This document shows positions 7,977 to 18,800 of a stretch of 38,056 bases of DNA, one piece after another. The position numbers were made by a program, and so were the translations under genes. The stretch is from the NCBI GenBank assembly GCA_003280495.1, contig QCET01000010.1, positions 1 to 38,056 on the forward strand, in the 5' to 3' direction. The stretch comes from Pelagibacteraceae bacterium AG-359-E06 (lineage in GTDB: Bacteria > Pseudomonadota > Alphaproteobacteria > Pelagibacterales > Pelagibacteraceae). How positions within the stretch are numbered: position 1 is the first letter of the stretch; each line of letters opens with the position of its first letter. The notes beneath the pieces were generated by a model. The model worked only from the letters and a program-made list of their open reading frames with translations. It searched no databases and was not told where the DNA came from.

Positions 7977-9508
7977 TAACTAGATTATTATCATCCAAAT
8001 CATTACTAAATCAGTTCTTGGTTTTTAATCTTATGGCTTTTTTAATTCTTGGCTTTTTTACATTTCTTTATCTTTTGGCTATCGAACCTGAATTAATAAA
8101 TAAAACCTCAAAAAAACATCAAAACATAATCAGTAATATAGAAAGTAATTTAAAAATTCAAAAGATACAAAATAATTCAAATTCAATTAGAAAATTTCTA
8201 ACCAAGTCTAGTTTTATTTTAGACGAAATCGACCAAATACGTTTTTTTAATATTGATAAGAAACTAATTTTAGACTCTTTAGTTTTAGACTATGATAAAA
8301 GTATATTTTTTAGTGATACCAAAATTGAAATGAGTAAACTCAACGAAGAGATTACTTCAAAAAATCTATCTGAACAAAATTCAAATAAAGAAATGAATAT
8401 TAATTACGCGTTCTTAAAAAAAATTAATGTCGAGGATCAAAAAAATAAATTTTTAGTAGAGAAAGAGAACATTAATAATAATTTTATTATACATACGTCT
8501 TCATTGGTCTCTACGTATGATAACAAAAAAATTATTATAACTATTTCAGAGATATCAAATGATATTTTTTTAGCAATTGAAGAAAGAAAAAATTTTGTTT
8601 TAAGATCAGTGTTAATTGCGGTTATAGTGATTTCAATTTTTTCATTTTTCTTAAATCAATATATAATTAACCCTATTAGATTCCTTAATTTATATGCAAA
8701 AAAAATCTCGTATGAAAATCCTAAAAATAATAGTAATGATAATATTGTGAGTAGAGATGATGAAATTGGAAATTTATCAAGATCATTAACTAACATGACC
8801 ACAAAACTTTATCAAAGAATTGAAATGGCAGAAAGATTTGCATCTGATCTAACCCACGAAATTAGAAATCCTTTGGCATCGCTTAAAAGTGCATCAGAAT
8901 TATTAAACACAACAAAAGATGAAGACAAAAAAATAAAACTTTTAAAAATACTTTCTAACGATGTTGAGAGAATTGAAAGATTAATTACTGACTACTCTCA
9001 GGTTCTAAAAGATGAAGCTAGTCAATCCAGATCAGTTGCAAAAGAATTTAACTTAAAGGAAACGATTGAAAGTGTAATAGAAGATTTTAATGTTGACCCC
9101 AAAAACCTAGAAAAAAAAATAATTATTAAATTTGACCACAAACTACAAAATGGTTCTAAAATATTTGGTATAGAAAGTAGAATTGAGCAAGTTATTGCTA
9201 ACTTATTGGACAATGCAGTTTCTTTCAGCCCAAAAGATAGCAAGGTTTCAATTAAATTAGAAGAGTTAGACAATAATTATAGGATTAACGTTAGAGATGA
9301 AGGTACAGGTTTTGAAGAGAAAAATTTAGATAAAATTTTTGACCGATTTTATAGTTACAGACCCGAAGATACTAAAGGTAAACATTCAGGTTTAGGACTA
9401 AATATTGTTAAGAATATAATTGAGTCTCACAAAGGTACAATCAAAGCTTATAATTTAACAGAAAACAATGGAGCAGTAATTGACATCCAAATACCAAAAA
9501 ATACATAA
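7973..9508 (+). CDS. chvG: ChvG-like sensor histidine kinase
   Basis: A 511-residue membrane kinase. A short cytoplasmic start leads to a first membrane segment (about 16-37), a periplasmic sensor region of about 170 residues, a second segment (about 209-228) and a HAMP-like linker ending in DDEIGNLSRSL. The dimerization box is DLTHEIRNPLASLKSASEL with phospho-accepting His295. The ATPase domain has NLLDNAVSFSP, DEGTGFE and GLGLNIVKNI. The start overlaps chvI by four bases, which marks it as the cognate kinase. Downstream, ahcY follows directly, where hprK and PTS genes stand in most relatives. Confidence 0.88.
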   Translation: MITRLLSSKSLLNQFLVFNLMAFLILGFFTFLYLLAIEPELINKTSKKHQNIISNIESNLKIQKIQNNSNSIRKFLTKSSFILDEIDQIRFFNIDKKLILDSLVLDYDKSIFFSDTKIEMSKLNEEITSKNLSEQNSNKEMNINYAFLKKINVEDQKNKFLVEKENINNNFIIHTSSLVSTYDNKKIIITISEISNDIFLAIEERKNFVLRSVLIAVIVISIFSFFLNQYIINPIRFLNLYAKKISYENPKNNSNDNIVSRDDEIGNLSRSLTNMTTKLYQRIEMAERFASDLTHEIRNPLASLKSASELLNTTKDEDKKIKLLKILSNDVERIERLITDYSQVLKDEASQSRSVAKEFNLKETIESVIEDFNVDPKNLEKKIIIKFDHKLQNGSKIFGIESRIEQVIANLLDNAVSFSPKDSKVSIKLEELDNNYRINVRDEGTGFEEKNLDKIFDRFYSYRPEDTKGKHSGLGLNIVKNIIESHKGTIKAYNLTENNGAVIDIQIPKNT

Positions 9509-9524
9509 TTGATTTGTGTATTAA

Positions 9525-10832
<1,308 letters not shown>

Positions 10833-10837
10833 TTTGA

Positions 10838-11278
10838 ATGCAACAAATTACAGAAAAAGATCTATCTAAAATAGCAAAAAAAATATCTAATAAAGTTAAA
10901 AAAGGTGACTATATTTTTCTAGAAGGGGAGCTAGGTGTTGGAAAAACGACATTTGCAAAATATTTTATAAATCACTTTAACCAAAAATTTAAAAAAAAAA
11001 TTGTAGAAGTATTAAGTCCTACATTTAATATAGTACAGTATTATGATGTTAATAATAGAATTTCTATTGCTCATTATGATCTATATAGATTAAAATCAAA
11101 AAAAGATTTAGATAATATCGGAATATTTGATTATGAAGATCAGTTTATAAATTTAGTTGAGTGGCCAAAATTATTGAATAAAAAAAAAATTAATAAAATA
11201 AGCATTAAATTGAAATACGCTAATAATGAGAAAAGTAGAAAAATTTATATCAAAAATTTCGGAAGATTTAAAAATTAA
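10838..11278 (+). CDS. tsaE: tRNA threonylcarbamoyladenosine biosynthesis ATPase TsaE
   Basis: A 146-residue P-loop ATPase. Walker A is GELGVGKTTFAKYF (about 27-40), followed by LSPTFNIVQYY and IAHYDLYRLKS, and then EWP, which are the usual TsaE blocks. With TsaB, TsaC and TsaD it makes the t6A modification at position 37 of ANN-decoding tRNAs. It starts 5 bases after ahcY ends, and its last 53 bases overlap the amgK reading frame. The other Tsa proteins are not in the window. Confidence 0.93.
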   Translation: MQQITEKDLSKIAKKISNKVKKGDYIFLEGELGVGKTTFAKYFINHFNQKFKKKIVEVLSPTFNIVQYYDVNNRISIAHYDLYRLKSKKDLDNIGIFDYEDQFINLVEWPKLLNKKKINKISIKLKYANNEKSRKIYIKNFGRFKN

Positions 11279-12197
11279 ACCACGAAAAATTGTGGGTGAT
11301 GCATCTTTTCGATCATTTTACCGTTTTAATAAAAAAGGAAAAAAATTTATATTGATTTTTTGCACAAAAAATAAAAAATCAAATTTATACAATTACATTA
11401 AAATTAATAAAATTCTCATAAAATCTGGTTTCGCTGCACCCAAGCTTATAGATGAAAAAATTAAGAAAAATTATGTAATCGTAGAGGACTTAGGCTTAAA
11501 AAGTTTTAAGACCTTATTAAGTGGAAAGAAAAAACTAAAAAATTATAAAAAAATAATTGATTTGCTTATAAAAATTCAAAACGAAAATATGCTAAAAAAG
11601 GCACAAATTCCTTCTTACTCAAAAAATTTTCTTGATAATGAAACTAACATATTTTTTGATTGGTTCTTACCTATGAACTACAGTAATAAAAAAGCAAAAT
11701 TAATTAAAAATAAAATCAATAAAGAAATAAATAAGCTTTATAGCAAGTTAGAATTGAAGGACTCAGTTTTCGTTCATAGGGATTTTCATGCAGAAAATTT
11801 ATTAGTTAGTAAAAACAAAATTGGTATTATTGACAGCCAAGACGCAGTAAAAGGACATAAAAGTTATGATCTGACTTCCTTGATAGATGATGTAAGGATT
11901 AAATCATCAGAGTCTTTAAGATTAAATTTATTAAATTTTTATATAAAAAAAAATATCTCAAAAAAAGAAATTAAAAATTTTAAAAAATGCTACTATTTCT
12001 TTTCTGTACAAAGATTGTTAAAAATAATTGGTATATTTATAAGATTGTACAAAAGAGATGGAAAATATAAATATATTAAGTACATACCCAATACCTGGAA
12101 AATTCTCGATGAAAAACTAAAATATAATTATTTATATGAATTGAGAAATATTTTGAATCAATATTGTAATAAGAAGAAAAGAAAAATTAAAATATGA
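11226..12197 (+). CDS. amgK: N-acetylmuramate/N-acetylglucosamine kinase-like phosphotransferase
   Basis: A 323-residue aminoglycoside-phosphotransferase-fold protein. It has the early block GDASFRSFYRF, the catalytic loop VHRDFHAENLL and the metal-binding IGIIDSQDAVKG. AmgK phosphorylates the anomeric carbon of MurNAc or GlcNAc in the bypass route of cell-wall recycling. The assignment rests on the next gene, a MurU-like uridylyltransferase overlapped by ATGA. The ATG at 11226 lies 53 bases inside tsaE, and there is no later in-frame ATG before the conserved GDASFR block, so the overlap is probably real. A broader small-molecule kinase function is the alternative. Confidence 0.85.
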   Translation: MRKVEKFISKISEDLKIKPRKIVGDASFRSFYRFNKKGKKFILIFCTKNKKSNLYNYIKINKILIKSGFAAPKLIDEKIKKNYVIVEDLGLKSFKTLLSGKKKLKNYKKIIDLLIKIQNENMLKKAQIPSYSKNFLDNETNIFFDWFLPMNYSNKKAKLIKNKINKEINKLYSKLELKDSVFVHRDFHAENLLVSKNKIGIIDSQDAVKGHKSYDLTSLIDDVRIKSSESLRLNLLNFYIKKNISKKEIKNFKKCYYFFSVQRLLKIIGIFIRLYKRDGKYKYIKYIPNTWKILDEKLKYNYLYELRNILNQYCNKKKRKIKI

Positions 12198-12886
12198 ATA
12201 TTCAGAATGCCATTATTTTATGTGCAGGATTTGGTAAGAGAGTTATGCCATTAACAAAGAGCACTCCTAAACCATTATTAAAAATTTCTGGTATACATTT
12301 ATTAAACTACTCAATAAAATTTTTAAAGGAGATAGGGGTAAAAAATATCGCTATCAATACCCACTACTTAGCTAACCAAATTTCCGATTATGTAAACAAA
12401 TTTGATAATAAAATAAAAATTTTTTACGAAGAAAAAATACTAGATACTGGCGGAGCTTTAGTAAATGCTAAGACTTTTTTTACAGACGAACACTTTATAG
12501 TAATGAATAGCGACACTATTTGGCAAAAAAAATATGTTTCAAGCTTTAATATAATGAAAAAGAAATATTTTGATACTAAAGCTGAGGGAGCCTTATTGCT
12601 TACTACAAAAGAGTTAAGTTTTGATAAAAGATTACCATGTGATTTTGGCTTAGACGAAAAAGATTTATTATTGAACAATCCTAAGAACTATATTTTTACT
12701 GGTTGTCAAATTCTTAATAAAAAAGTACTTGAGAATAAGAGTAAATCTTTCTTTTCGGTAAGAGAAATATGGAGCGATTTGATTGTTAAAAATAAAATTA
12801 TAGGCCAAAAGCATGATGATAGTTTTTTACATGTCACTGATTTTGAAATTTATAATAAATTATTAAAACAGAAAATTACTTATTAA
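12194..12886 (+). CDS. murU: MurNAc-1-phosphate uridylyltransferase-like nucleotidyltransferase
   Basis: A 230-residue sugar nucleotidyltransferase with the N-terminal signature ILCAGFGKRVMPLTKSTPKP (about 9-28) and the later blocks LDTGGALVNA, VMNSDTIW and FTGCQILNKKV. MurU turns MurNAc-1-phosphate into UDP-MurNAc, letting cells reuse wall sugars without de novo MurA/MurB steps. Overlap with the AmgK-like kinase by ATGA supports this role over generic glucose- or mannose-1-phosphate transferases. Its 3' end overlaps the convergent gpmA by 11 bases. Confidence 0.85.
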   Translation: MNIQNAIILCAGFGKRVMPLTKSTPKPLLKISGIHLLNYSIKFLKEIGVKNIAINTHYLANQISDYVNKFDNKIKIFYEEKILDTGGALVNAKTFFTDEHFIVMNSDTIWQKKYVSSFNIMKKKYFDTKAEGALLLTTKELSFDKRLPCDFGLDEKDLLLNNPKNYIFTGCQILNKKVLENKSKSFFSVREIWSDLIVKNKIIGQKHDDSFLHVTDFEIYNKLLKQKITY

Positions 12887-13598
12887 AATAGATTTCTTTA
12901 GCTCTCGTTACGTCCATGTAGGAGTAATTAATTACTTTTAACTTATTATCTAAATCTATTTCAATAGGATTGCCAGTTGGTATCTCTAACTTAACAATCA
13001 TCTTATCGGAAATATTAAACAAATATTTACAAATAGCCCTCAAACTATTTCCATGAGCTGCAATCAAAACATTTTGTTCTGATTTTAAAACTGGTTCAAT
13101 ATTAGACTTAAAATATGGGACAGATCTCTCGTAGGTATTTTTTAAAGATTCTGTGTCTGGAATATCATTTGGATTTATTGAAGAATAGATTTTCATGTTT
13201 CTTGGATGATTTGGGTCATTTTTATCTAATGGAGGAGGGGGCGTGTTGAAACTTCTTCTCCATATCATAATTTGTTTCTCGCCATGTTTGTTTGCCATTT
13301 CTGCTTTATTCAGTCCTTGTAAAGCGCCATAATGCCTTTCATTAAGTTGCCAAGCTTTAGTTACATTTTTTATAGGCTTATCAAGCTCTTCTATAAGATT
13401 TAATAATGTCTTAATTGCTCTTTTTTGAAAAGACGTGAATGCAAAATTGAAAATTATATTTTTCTTATTTATTAAATACCCTGCTTTTTTTGCTTCGCTT
13501 ACTCCTTGTTCTGTTAAATCTGCATCACACCAACCAGTGAATCTATTTTCCAGATTCCATTGACTTTGTCCATGACGCAAAAGAATTAATTTAATCAT
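12876..13598 (-). CDS. gpmA: 2,3-bisphosphoglycerate-dependent phosphoglycerate mutase
   Basis: A 240-residue mutase that interconverts 3- and 2-phosphoglycerate. The phosphohistidine motif LLRHGQSQWN (His9) is followed by RFTGWCDADLTEQG, the active-site NERHYGALQG, and the second histidine in LIAAHGNSLRA. The length matches the dimeric GpmA class. It stands alone on the minus strand between murU and cutA, with only 28 bases to the divergent cutA start. It joins the output of the glycerate kinase at 33562 to lower glycolysis or gluconeogenesis. Confidence 0.96.
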   Translation of the reverse strand: MIKLILLRHGQSQWNLENRFTGWCDADLTEQGVSEAKKAGYLINKKNIIFNFAFTSFQKRAIKTLLNLIEELDKPIKNVTKAWQLNERHYGALQGLNKAEMANKHGEKQIMIWRRSFNTPPPPLDKNDPNHPRNMKIYSSINPNDIPDTESLKNTYERSVPYFKSNIEPVLKSEQNVLIAAHGNSLRAICKYLFNISDKMIVKLEIPTGNPIEIDLDNKLKVINYSYMDVTRAKEIYFNK

Positions 13599-13626
13599 TT
13601 TTAATTAATATGTTAAATTTTTAAAT

Positions 13627-13941
13627 ATGAGCAACCATGTAATTTTATATATAACATGTAAGAACAATAAAGAAGCTATTTTAATATCAGATAAACTCAT
13701 TAGTTCCAAATTGATTGCTTGTGCAAATATTATTAAAAACGTCGCATCAATATTTCGTTGGAAAAAAAAATTAACTAAAAATAAGGAAGTAATTTTACTT
13801 GCTAAAACGGCACAAAAAAACGTCAAAAGAATAGAAAAGACTGTTAAAAAATTACATTCATATGATATCCCTTGTATTCTATTTTTAGAAATCAAATATG
13901 GCAACAAAGAGTTTTTAAAATGGATTACAACAAACACTTAA
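13627..13941 (+). CDS. cutA: CutA-family divalent-cation tolerance protein
   Basis: A 104-residue small protein covering the whole CutA1 fold, with KLIACANIIKNVASIFRW (about 29-46), EVILLAKT, LHSYDIPCILFLEI and GNKEFLKWI. CutA is a trimeric PII-like protein, historically linked to copper tolerance, whose true molecular role is unsettled. It opens a tightly packed five-gene run; its last 22 bases overlap the VanZ-like gene. Confidence 0.9.
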   Translation: MSNHVILYITCKNNKEAILISDKLISSKLIACANIIKNVASIFRWKKKLTKNKEVILLAKTAQKNVKRIEKTVKKLHSYDIPCILFLEIKYGNKEFLKWITTNT

Positions 13942-14294
13942 AATTTGTTAAATACATTTTCTTCTTACTATTAATTCTTTTAATAGCAGTTTCAGTTTTC
14001 CCAGGCAATTTAGTAAACTTAATTTTAATAGGTGATGCATCAACTTCACCGTCGCGTGATAAGTTTAGTCACTTTATTTCTTATTTTGTTTTATCTATTT
14101 TTGCATATTTAAGTTTTTACAATACTCATAAATTTAGAAAAATTTTTATATTTTTAATGCTTCTTAGTATTATACTTGAAGTTGTACATTTAATCATTCC
14201 AAATAGGTATTATGAAAATTTAGATTTGTTAATGAATGTTTGTGGAGTTGTTGCGGTATCAGTATTCTTTTATTATAATAAAAAACATGAGTGA
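13920..14294 (+). CDS. VanZ-like small membrane protein
   Basis: A protein of about 124 residues with four predicted membrane segments. The start MDYNKHLKFVKYIFF is preferred to an ATG 48 bases upstream because it leads directly into the first hydrophobic segment. SRDKFSHFISYFVLSIFAYL matches the DK-x-x-H-x-x-x-Y/F pattern of the VanZ family. The later block LEVVHLIIPNRYYENLDLLMNVCGV fits too. VanZ relatives are linked to glycopeptide resistance and envelope lipids, but most have no tested function. It overlaps both cutA and the zeta gene. Confidence 0.7.
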   Translation: MDYNKHLKFVKYIFFLLLILLIAVSVFPGNLVNLILIGDASTSPSRDKFSHFISYFVLSIFAYLSFYNTHKFRKIFIFLMLLSIILEVVHLIIPNRYYENLDLLMNVCGVVAVSVFFYYNKKHE

Positions 14295-14595
14295 ATTTGA
14301 CAAAAGACAAAAAGGTTTTGAAAAAAAACATGTAATGGATGAGGAAAAGAAATTTAAAATTGAGTCGAGAAGAAACAAATATATTGGAGAATGGGTTTCA
14401 GATATTTTAAATTATAACGAAGATCAAAAAAAAAATTATATACAAGAAGTAATTAAAGCAGATTTTAAAGAGGCTGGTGACCAGGACGTTTTCAGAAAAT
14501 TAAAAGAAGATCTAAAGAGCAAAAATATACCTGATGAAGAAATCAGGAAAAAGATGGATGAACTTAATGAAAAAGCTAAAACTGATTTTAGTTAA
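14287..14595 (+). CDS. F1-ATPase inhibitor zeta subunit (DUF1476)
   Basis: A protein of about 102 residues starting MSEFDKRQKGFEKKHVMDEE. It contains the family core EKKFKIESRRNKYIGEW (about 18-34) and an acidic helical C-terminus (DQDVFRKLKEDLKSKNIPDEEIRKKMDEL). In Paracoccus denitrificans the zeta protein blocks ATP hydrolysis by F1FO-ATPase. The family is confined to alphaproteobacteria and is a useful taxonomic mark here. The start at 14287 overlaps the VanZ-like gene by 8 bases; the longer upstream extension of the frame does not resemble the family. Whether this one inhibits strongly cannot be read from the sequence. Confidence 0.88.
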   Translation: MSEFDKRQKGFEKKHVMDEEKKFKIESRRNKYIGEWVSDILNYNEDQKKNYIQEVIKADFKEAGDQDVFRKLKEDLKSKNIPDEEIRKKMDELNEKAKTDFS

Positions 14596-15214
14596 CTTTA
14601 TTATTACTTATTTTATTATTATAAATCCTATCAAAGCTCGAGACACTATTTCTGGAAAGGTAAGAGTAATTGATGGGGATACAATCGTTATAAACGGATT
14701 TTTTCAAAAAGCCGGGACACCTGGAAAAAAAATTAAGAATCAAAAGATAAGACTTTTTGGTATAGATGCACCAGAAATGAAACAAATTTGCAAAGATAGT
14801 TTTGCAAAAAAATACGAGTGTGGGGTAAAAAGTAAAGAGTTTTTAGAAAAATTAATTTTAAAAAAACTTATAACCCCAAAAAAATTTGGTGAGAAAGTTG
14901 AGAATAATTACAATGTTACTTGCATTAGTAAAGGCAAGGATAGATATGGCCGAATATTGGGAATTTGCGGGTATGATTATCTTAACGCGAATAGTTTAAC
15001 CTATAGTTTAAATGGTTACATGGTGAAAATGGGACATGCAGTAGCTTATAAAAAATACTCTAAGATGTTTGAGAATCTAGAAAATGAGGCTAAAGAAAAA
15101 AGTAGAGGTATTTGGTCGGGCAAATTCGAAAGACCTCATAATTGGAGAAAAAAAAATAAAACGAAAAAAAGTAAAATCCAAATTTCACTACCTCCTTTTG
15201 TAATTATAAGATAG
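14567..15214 (+). CDS. Secreted thermonuclease-like (SNase) protein
   Basis: A protein of about 215 residues with an N-terminal signal peptide (MKKLKLILVNFIITYFIIIN, likely cleaved after KA near residue 24). The staphylococcal nuclease domain follows: VIDGDTIVI, IRLFGIDAPEMKQ (catalytic Arg and Glu) and DRYGRILGICG (second catalytic Arg). The family cleaves DNA or RNA with calcium. In a marine oligotroph it may help scavenge nucleic acids, but that is inference. The chosen ATG lies 29 bases inside the zeta gene and gives a clean signal peptide; upstream in-frame ATGs at 14534 and 14558 would place charged residues ahead of it. Confidence 0.85.
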   Translation: MKKLKLILVNFIITYFIIINPIKARDTISGKVRVIDGDTIVINGFFQKAGTPGKKIKNQKIRLFGIDAPEMKQICKDSFAKKYECGVKSKEFLEKLILKKLITPKKFGEKVENNYNVTCISKGKDRYGRILGICGYDYLNANSLTYSLNGYMVKMGHAVAYKKYSKMFENLENEAKEKSRGIWSGKFERPHNWRKKNKTKKSKIQISLPPFVIIR

Positions 15215-15224
15215 AAATTTATTA

Positions 15225-15818
15225 ATGAAAAAAAATATTATCATTTGTTCACTATTTTTTTTTATTTCATCTTGTACATCAATTCCAAAAAACACGTTAA
15301 ATGTATGCAACATTTTTTCTGAAAAATATTTATGGTATAAATTTGCGAAGAAAACAGAGAGAAAATGGGGTGCGCCAATAGAGCTTCAAATGGCAATTAT
15401 AAAAAAAGAAAGTGGATTTGATTGGTTAGCAAAGCCTGAAAGAACTAAAATTTTTAAGATTATACCATGGAAAAGGCCATCAAGTTCATTTGGATACTCC
15501 CAGGCTGTAATTGGTACTTGGGATATGTATAAAAAATCTACAGGAAATACCTTAGCCTCTAGAGTATTATTTAAGGATTCTTCAGATTTTATAGGGTGGT
15601 ATGTTAATCAAACTTATAAAAGACTAAAAATTAGTAAAAAAAATTATTTTAGACAGTATTTGGCTTATCACGAGGGTTGGAAAAATTATAAGCACTATAA
15701 TAAAAAGTCTAATGTCGTAGGTTACGCAAAGCAAGTAAGTATTCAAGCTAAAAAATATAGGTCTCAATTAAATCGATGTAAGAGAAAATTAAATAAGAAG
15801 AAGTATATTATATTTTAA
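15225..15818 (+). CDS. Lytic-transglycosylase-like outer-membrane lipoprotein
   Basis: A 197-residue protein with a lipoprotein signal peptide; the lipobox is FISSC with the lipidated Cys at about residue 16. A goose-lysozyme/SLT-like core follows: LQMAIIKKESGFDW (Glu of KKESGF is the candidate catalytic acid), SSSFGYSQAVIGTWDMYKKSTG, and YLAYHEGWKNYKH. These fit family members that cut peptidoglycan without hydrolysis, releasing anhydromuropeptides. It may feed the recycling steps of amgK and murU upstream. The gene is 10 bases after the nuclease and overlaps the 3' end of the RND gene by 11 bases. Confidence 0.8.
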   Translation: MKKNIIICSLFFFISSCTSIPKNTLNVCNIFSEKYLWYKFAKKTERKWGAPIELQMAIIKKESGFDWLAKPERTKIFKIIPWKRPSSSFGYSQAVIGTWDMYKKSTGNTLASRVLFKDSSDFIGWYVNQTYKRLKISKKNYFRQYLAYHEGWKNYKHYNKKSNVVGYAKQVSIQAKKYRSQLNRCKRKLNKKKYIIF

Positions 15819-18800
15819 TCTGTTTTTTTAACTCAACTTCGACAGCATCAATTCTATCTGTATTTTTTCCAATCACTAAATACATGCTTGGAATAATATA
15901 CAAAGTAAAAAAGGTTGTAAAAATCATCCCCATAAAAATAACTACTCCAATTGTTAGTCTGCTGGCCTCACCGGGTCCACTACCTAAAATTAAAGGTAAA
16001 ACTCCTACGATAGTTGACAATGACGTCATCAGTATCGGTCTAAACCTGATTTTCGACGCTTCAAGAACTGCTTCTTGAATTTTTTTACCAGAGACTCTTA
16101 ATTGATTTGCAAACTCCACAATTAATATTCCATTTTTTGCAGATAAACCAATTAGTATTATTAATCCAATTTGACTGTAGATATTTATTGAGCTACCTGC
16201 AACTAGCAAACCAATTAAACCACCAAATATTGCAAATGGAACACTCAACATAATTGTTAAAGGATGTCTCCAACTTTCAAATTGCGCTGCCATTGCAAGA
16301 TAAGCTGTAATTAAGGCTAAAACAAAAATTATATACAAGTCAAAGTTTGTTTTCTTATATTCTTCTGATGCGCCTTTGTAAGAAACTCTTGCATCCTCTG
16401 GAAGTTTATCACTAACTATTTTGTTCAAGAATTTTAATGCCTCATCTATTGAATAGTTTTCCGAAATTCTTGCAGAAATTGTTACTGCTCGCTGTCGATC
16501 ATATCGACTTAGCAGTGGAGCTGTTGCCTTTTCTGATATACTTACAATATTTGAGATTGGAATTAATTTTCCGGAAGTATTTGACCTCACATAAATTTTA
16601 TTTAAATTCGACGGTTCTTGTCTGTTTTTAATATCGCTTTGTAGAACAATCGAGTATTCTTTGCCTTGCTTTGTGAATTTGGTAACTTTTCTTGAACCAA
16701 ACATTGTTTCAATCGATCTTCCGATAGCTTGAATACTCACTCCAAGATCTGCAGCTTTTTCGTTATTAATTTCAATGTTTAGTTCTGGTTTATTGAGATT
16801 ATAATCATCCTCTATACTTAATAAATTTGGGTTTTTCAAAGCCTCGGTTTTTACAATATTTTTCCAGTTTTCTAATTCTTCATAAGTATTTCCAAGAATT
16901 ACAAATTGAATTGGCTTTTCAACACCGCCAGCTCTAATTGCTTGTGGCATTACCGGGAAAGCTATGACCCCAGATACTTTACTGATTTTTTGAAATGAAT
17001 TCCTCAGTATAACCTTGCCGTCTCTTTTTCTATCACTCCAATTTTCAAGTAAAACCAAAATAAATGATGAATTAACTTGCTTACTACTTCTACCAAATCC
17101 AGGAACTCTTAAAAGAAGCCTTCTTATCTCACCTTTACCAACCTCTGGTAAAAACATTTTTTCTATTTCTTCTGCTTTTGATGCCGTATAGTTAAAACCT
17201 GACCCTTCAGGAGCTTTAACAATGATAAAGAAAACGCCCCTATCCTCTTTTGGCAACAGTTCTTTCTTAGTAATAAAGAAAAGTGATGACGTAATAATCA
17301 ATATGAAAACTAAAAATGTAATTATACTTTTCGATTTTGAAATAACGTATTTCAAACTATCAAAATATAATTTTTCTAAATTTTTAAAAAAATTGTTAAA
17401 TTTTGTTACTATATTTGATTTACTTTTTTTTACTTTTAAGTATTTCGAACCGATCATCGGTGATAATGAAAGAGCAACGAAACTCGATATACAGACAGCA
17501 AAAGACAAAGTCACAGCCATTTCAAGAAATAATTTACCTATTAAACCTTTGATGAAAACTAACGGTAAAAACACTGATACTAAAACGACAGTTGTTGCAA
17601 TAATTGGAAATGCCACCTGTTTTGAACCTTTGTAAGCAGCTACTAATCTATTTTCACCCTTTTCCATTCTTCTCGATATATTTTCTCCCATAACTATTGC
17701 GTCATCCACAACAATTCCAATTGCAAGGACTAATGCCATTAACGTAAATAAATTTAATGAGAAACCAGCAAGGTATATTGCGAGAAACGTTGAAATTAAC
17801 CCTACTGGGATTGTTACAGCCGGGATAATAACACCAGTCAAGTTTCCTAAAAATAGGTAAATTATAATTATGACGAGAACTATCGATATAAGAATTGTTT
17901 TATATACTTCAAATATAGCACTCTGAATGTACTCCGATCTATCGAATGAGATAGCTAAATCAGATCCTGGAGGCAGGGTAGGCCTTATCTTTTCTACTTT
18001 TTTCTTTATACTTTGTGCAACTTCAATCGTGTTTGCCGTCGATTGCTGATAAATTCCTATTCCTACCGTTTGATTGCCGTTACCTTTGAAAAGAGTATTG
18101 GTAGTTAGTGCACCAAACTCTACGCGAGCTATATCTTTTAATTTTATAATAGATCCATCAGGCGCTCTTTTAAGAACAAGTTCATTATAATCATTTAAAT
18201 TTTTGTATGCTTTTTGCACTTTTATAACTAGATCAACGTCTTTAGACTCAATTTTTCCAGCTGGAAATTCCACATTTTCAGTTTTTAATACATCTTCTAA
18301 TTCATCAGTAGTTATATTTCTTGCAGCCATAGCTACAGGATCTAACCAAAGTCTAAGTGACAATTGTCTTTCACCACCTAACCTAATTAATCCCACACCT
18401 GGAATATTCGCGAATTGATCTTTTAAATAACGATCAGCATAATCTGTTAATTCCAAATCTGACATTCTGCTACTTTGAAATGCAAGCCACATAGTTGTAC
18501 GTCTATTTGCTGAGGATTTATAAACTTGTGGTGGCTCGGCTTGCTCTGGCAGTTCATCGCTAATTCTTGCAACCCTATCTCTTACGTCATTAGCAGCTAC
18601 ATCTAAGTCAATACCTAAATCGAACTCTAGAGTGATAGATGATCTCCCATCTTCACTAATAGAGTCTATAGAAATTACTCCCGGCGTTCCTCCAATTCTT
18701 TCTTCAATTTTTTGTGTGATTTGTTTATCTATAATTTTAGCTGACGCACCGTCGTAATCAGTCCTAATATTAATTTTTGCTGTATCTATATCTGGCAGTT

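Noticed and set aside
17222-17635. 137-codon plus-strand ORF antisense to the RND transporter
   Set aside because: No family signature; it mirrors codon usage of the RND gene on the other strand.
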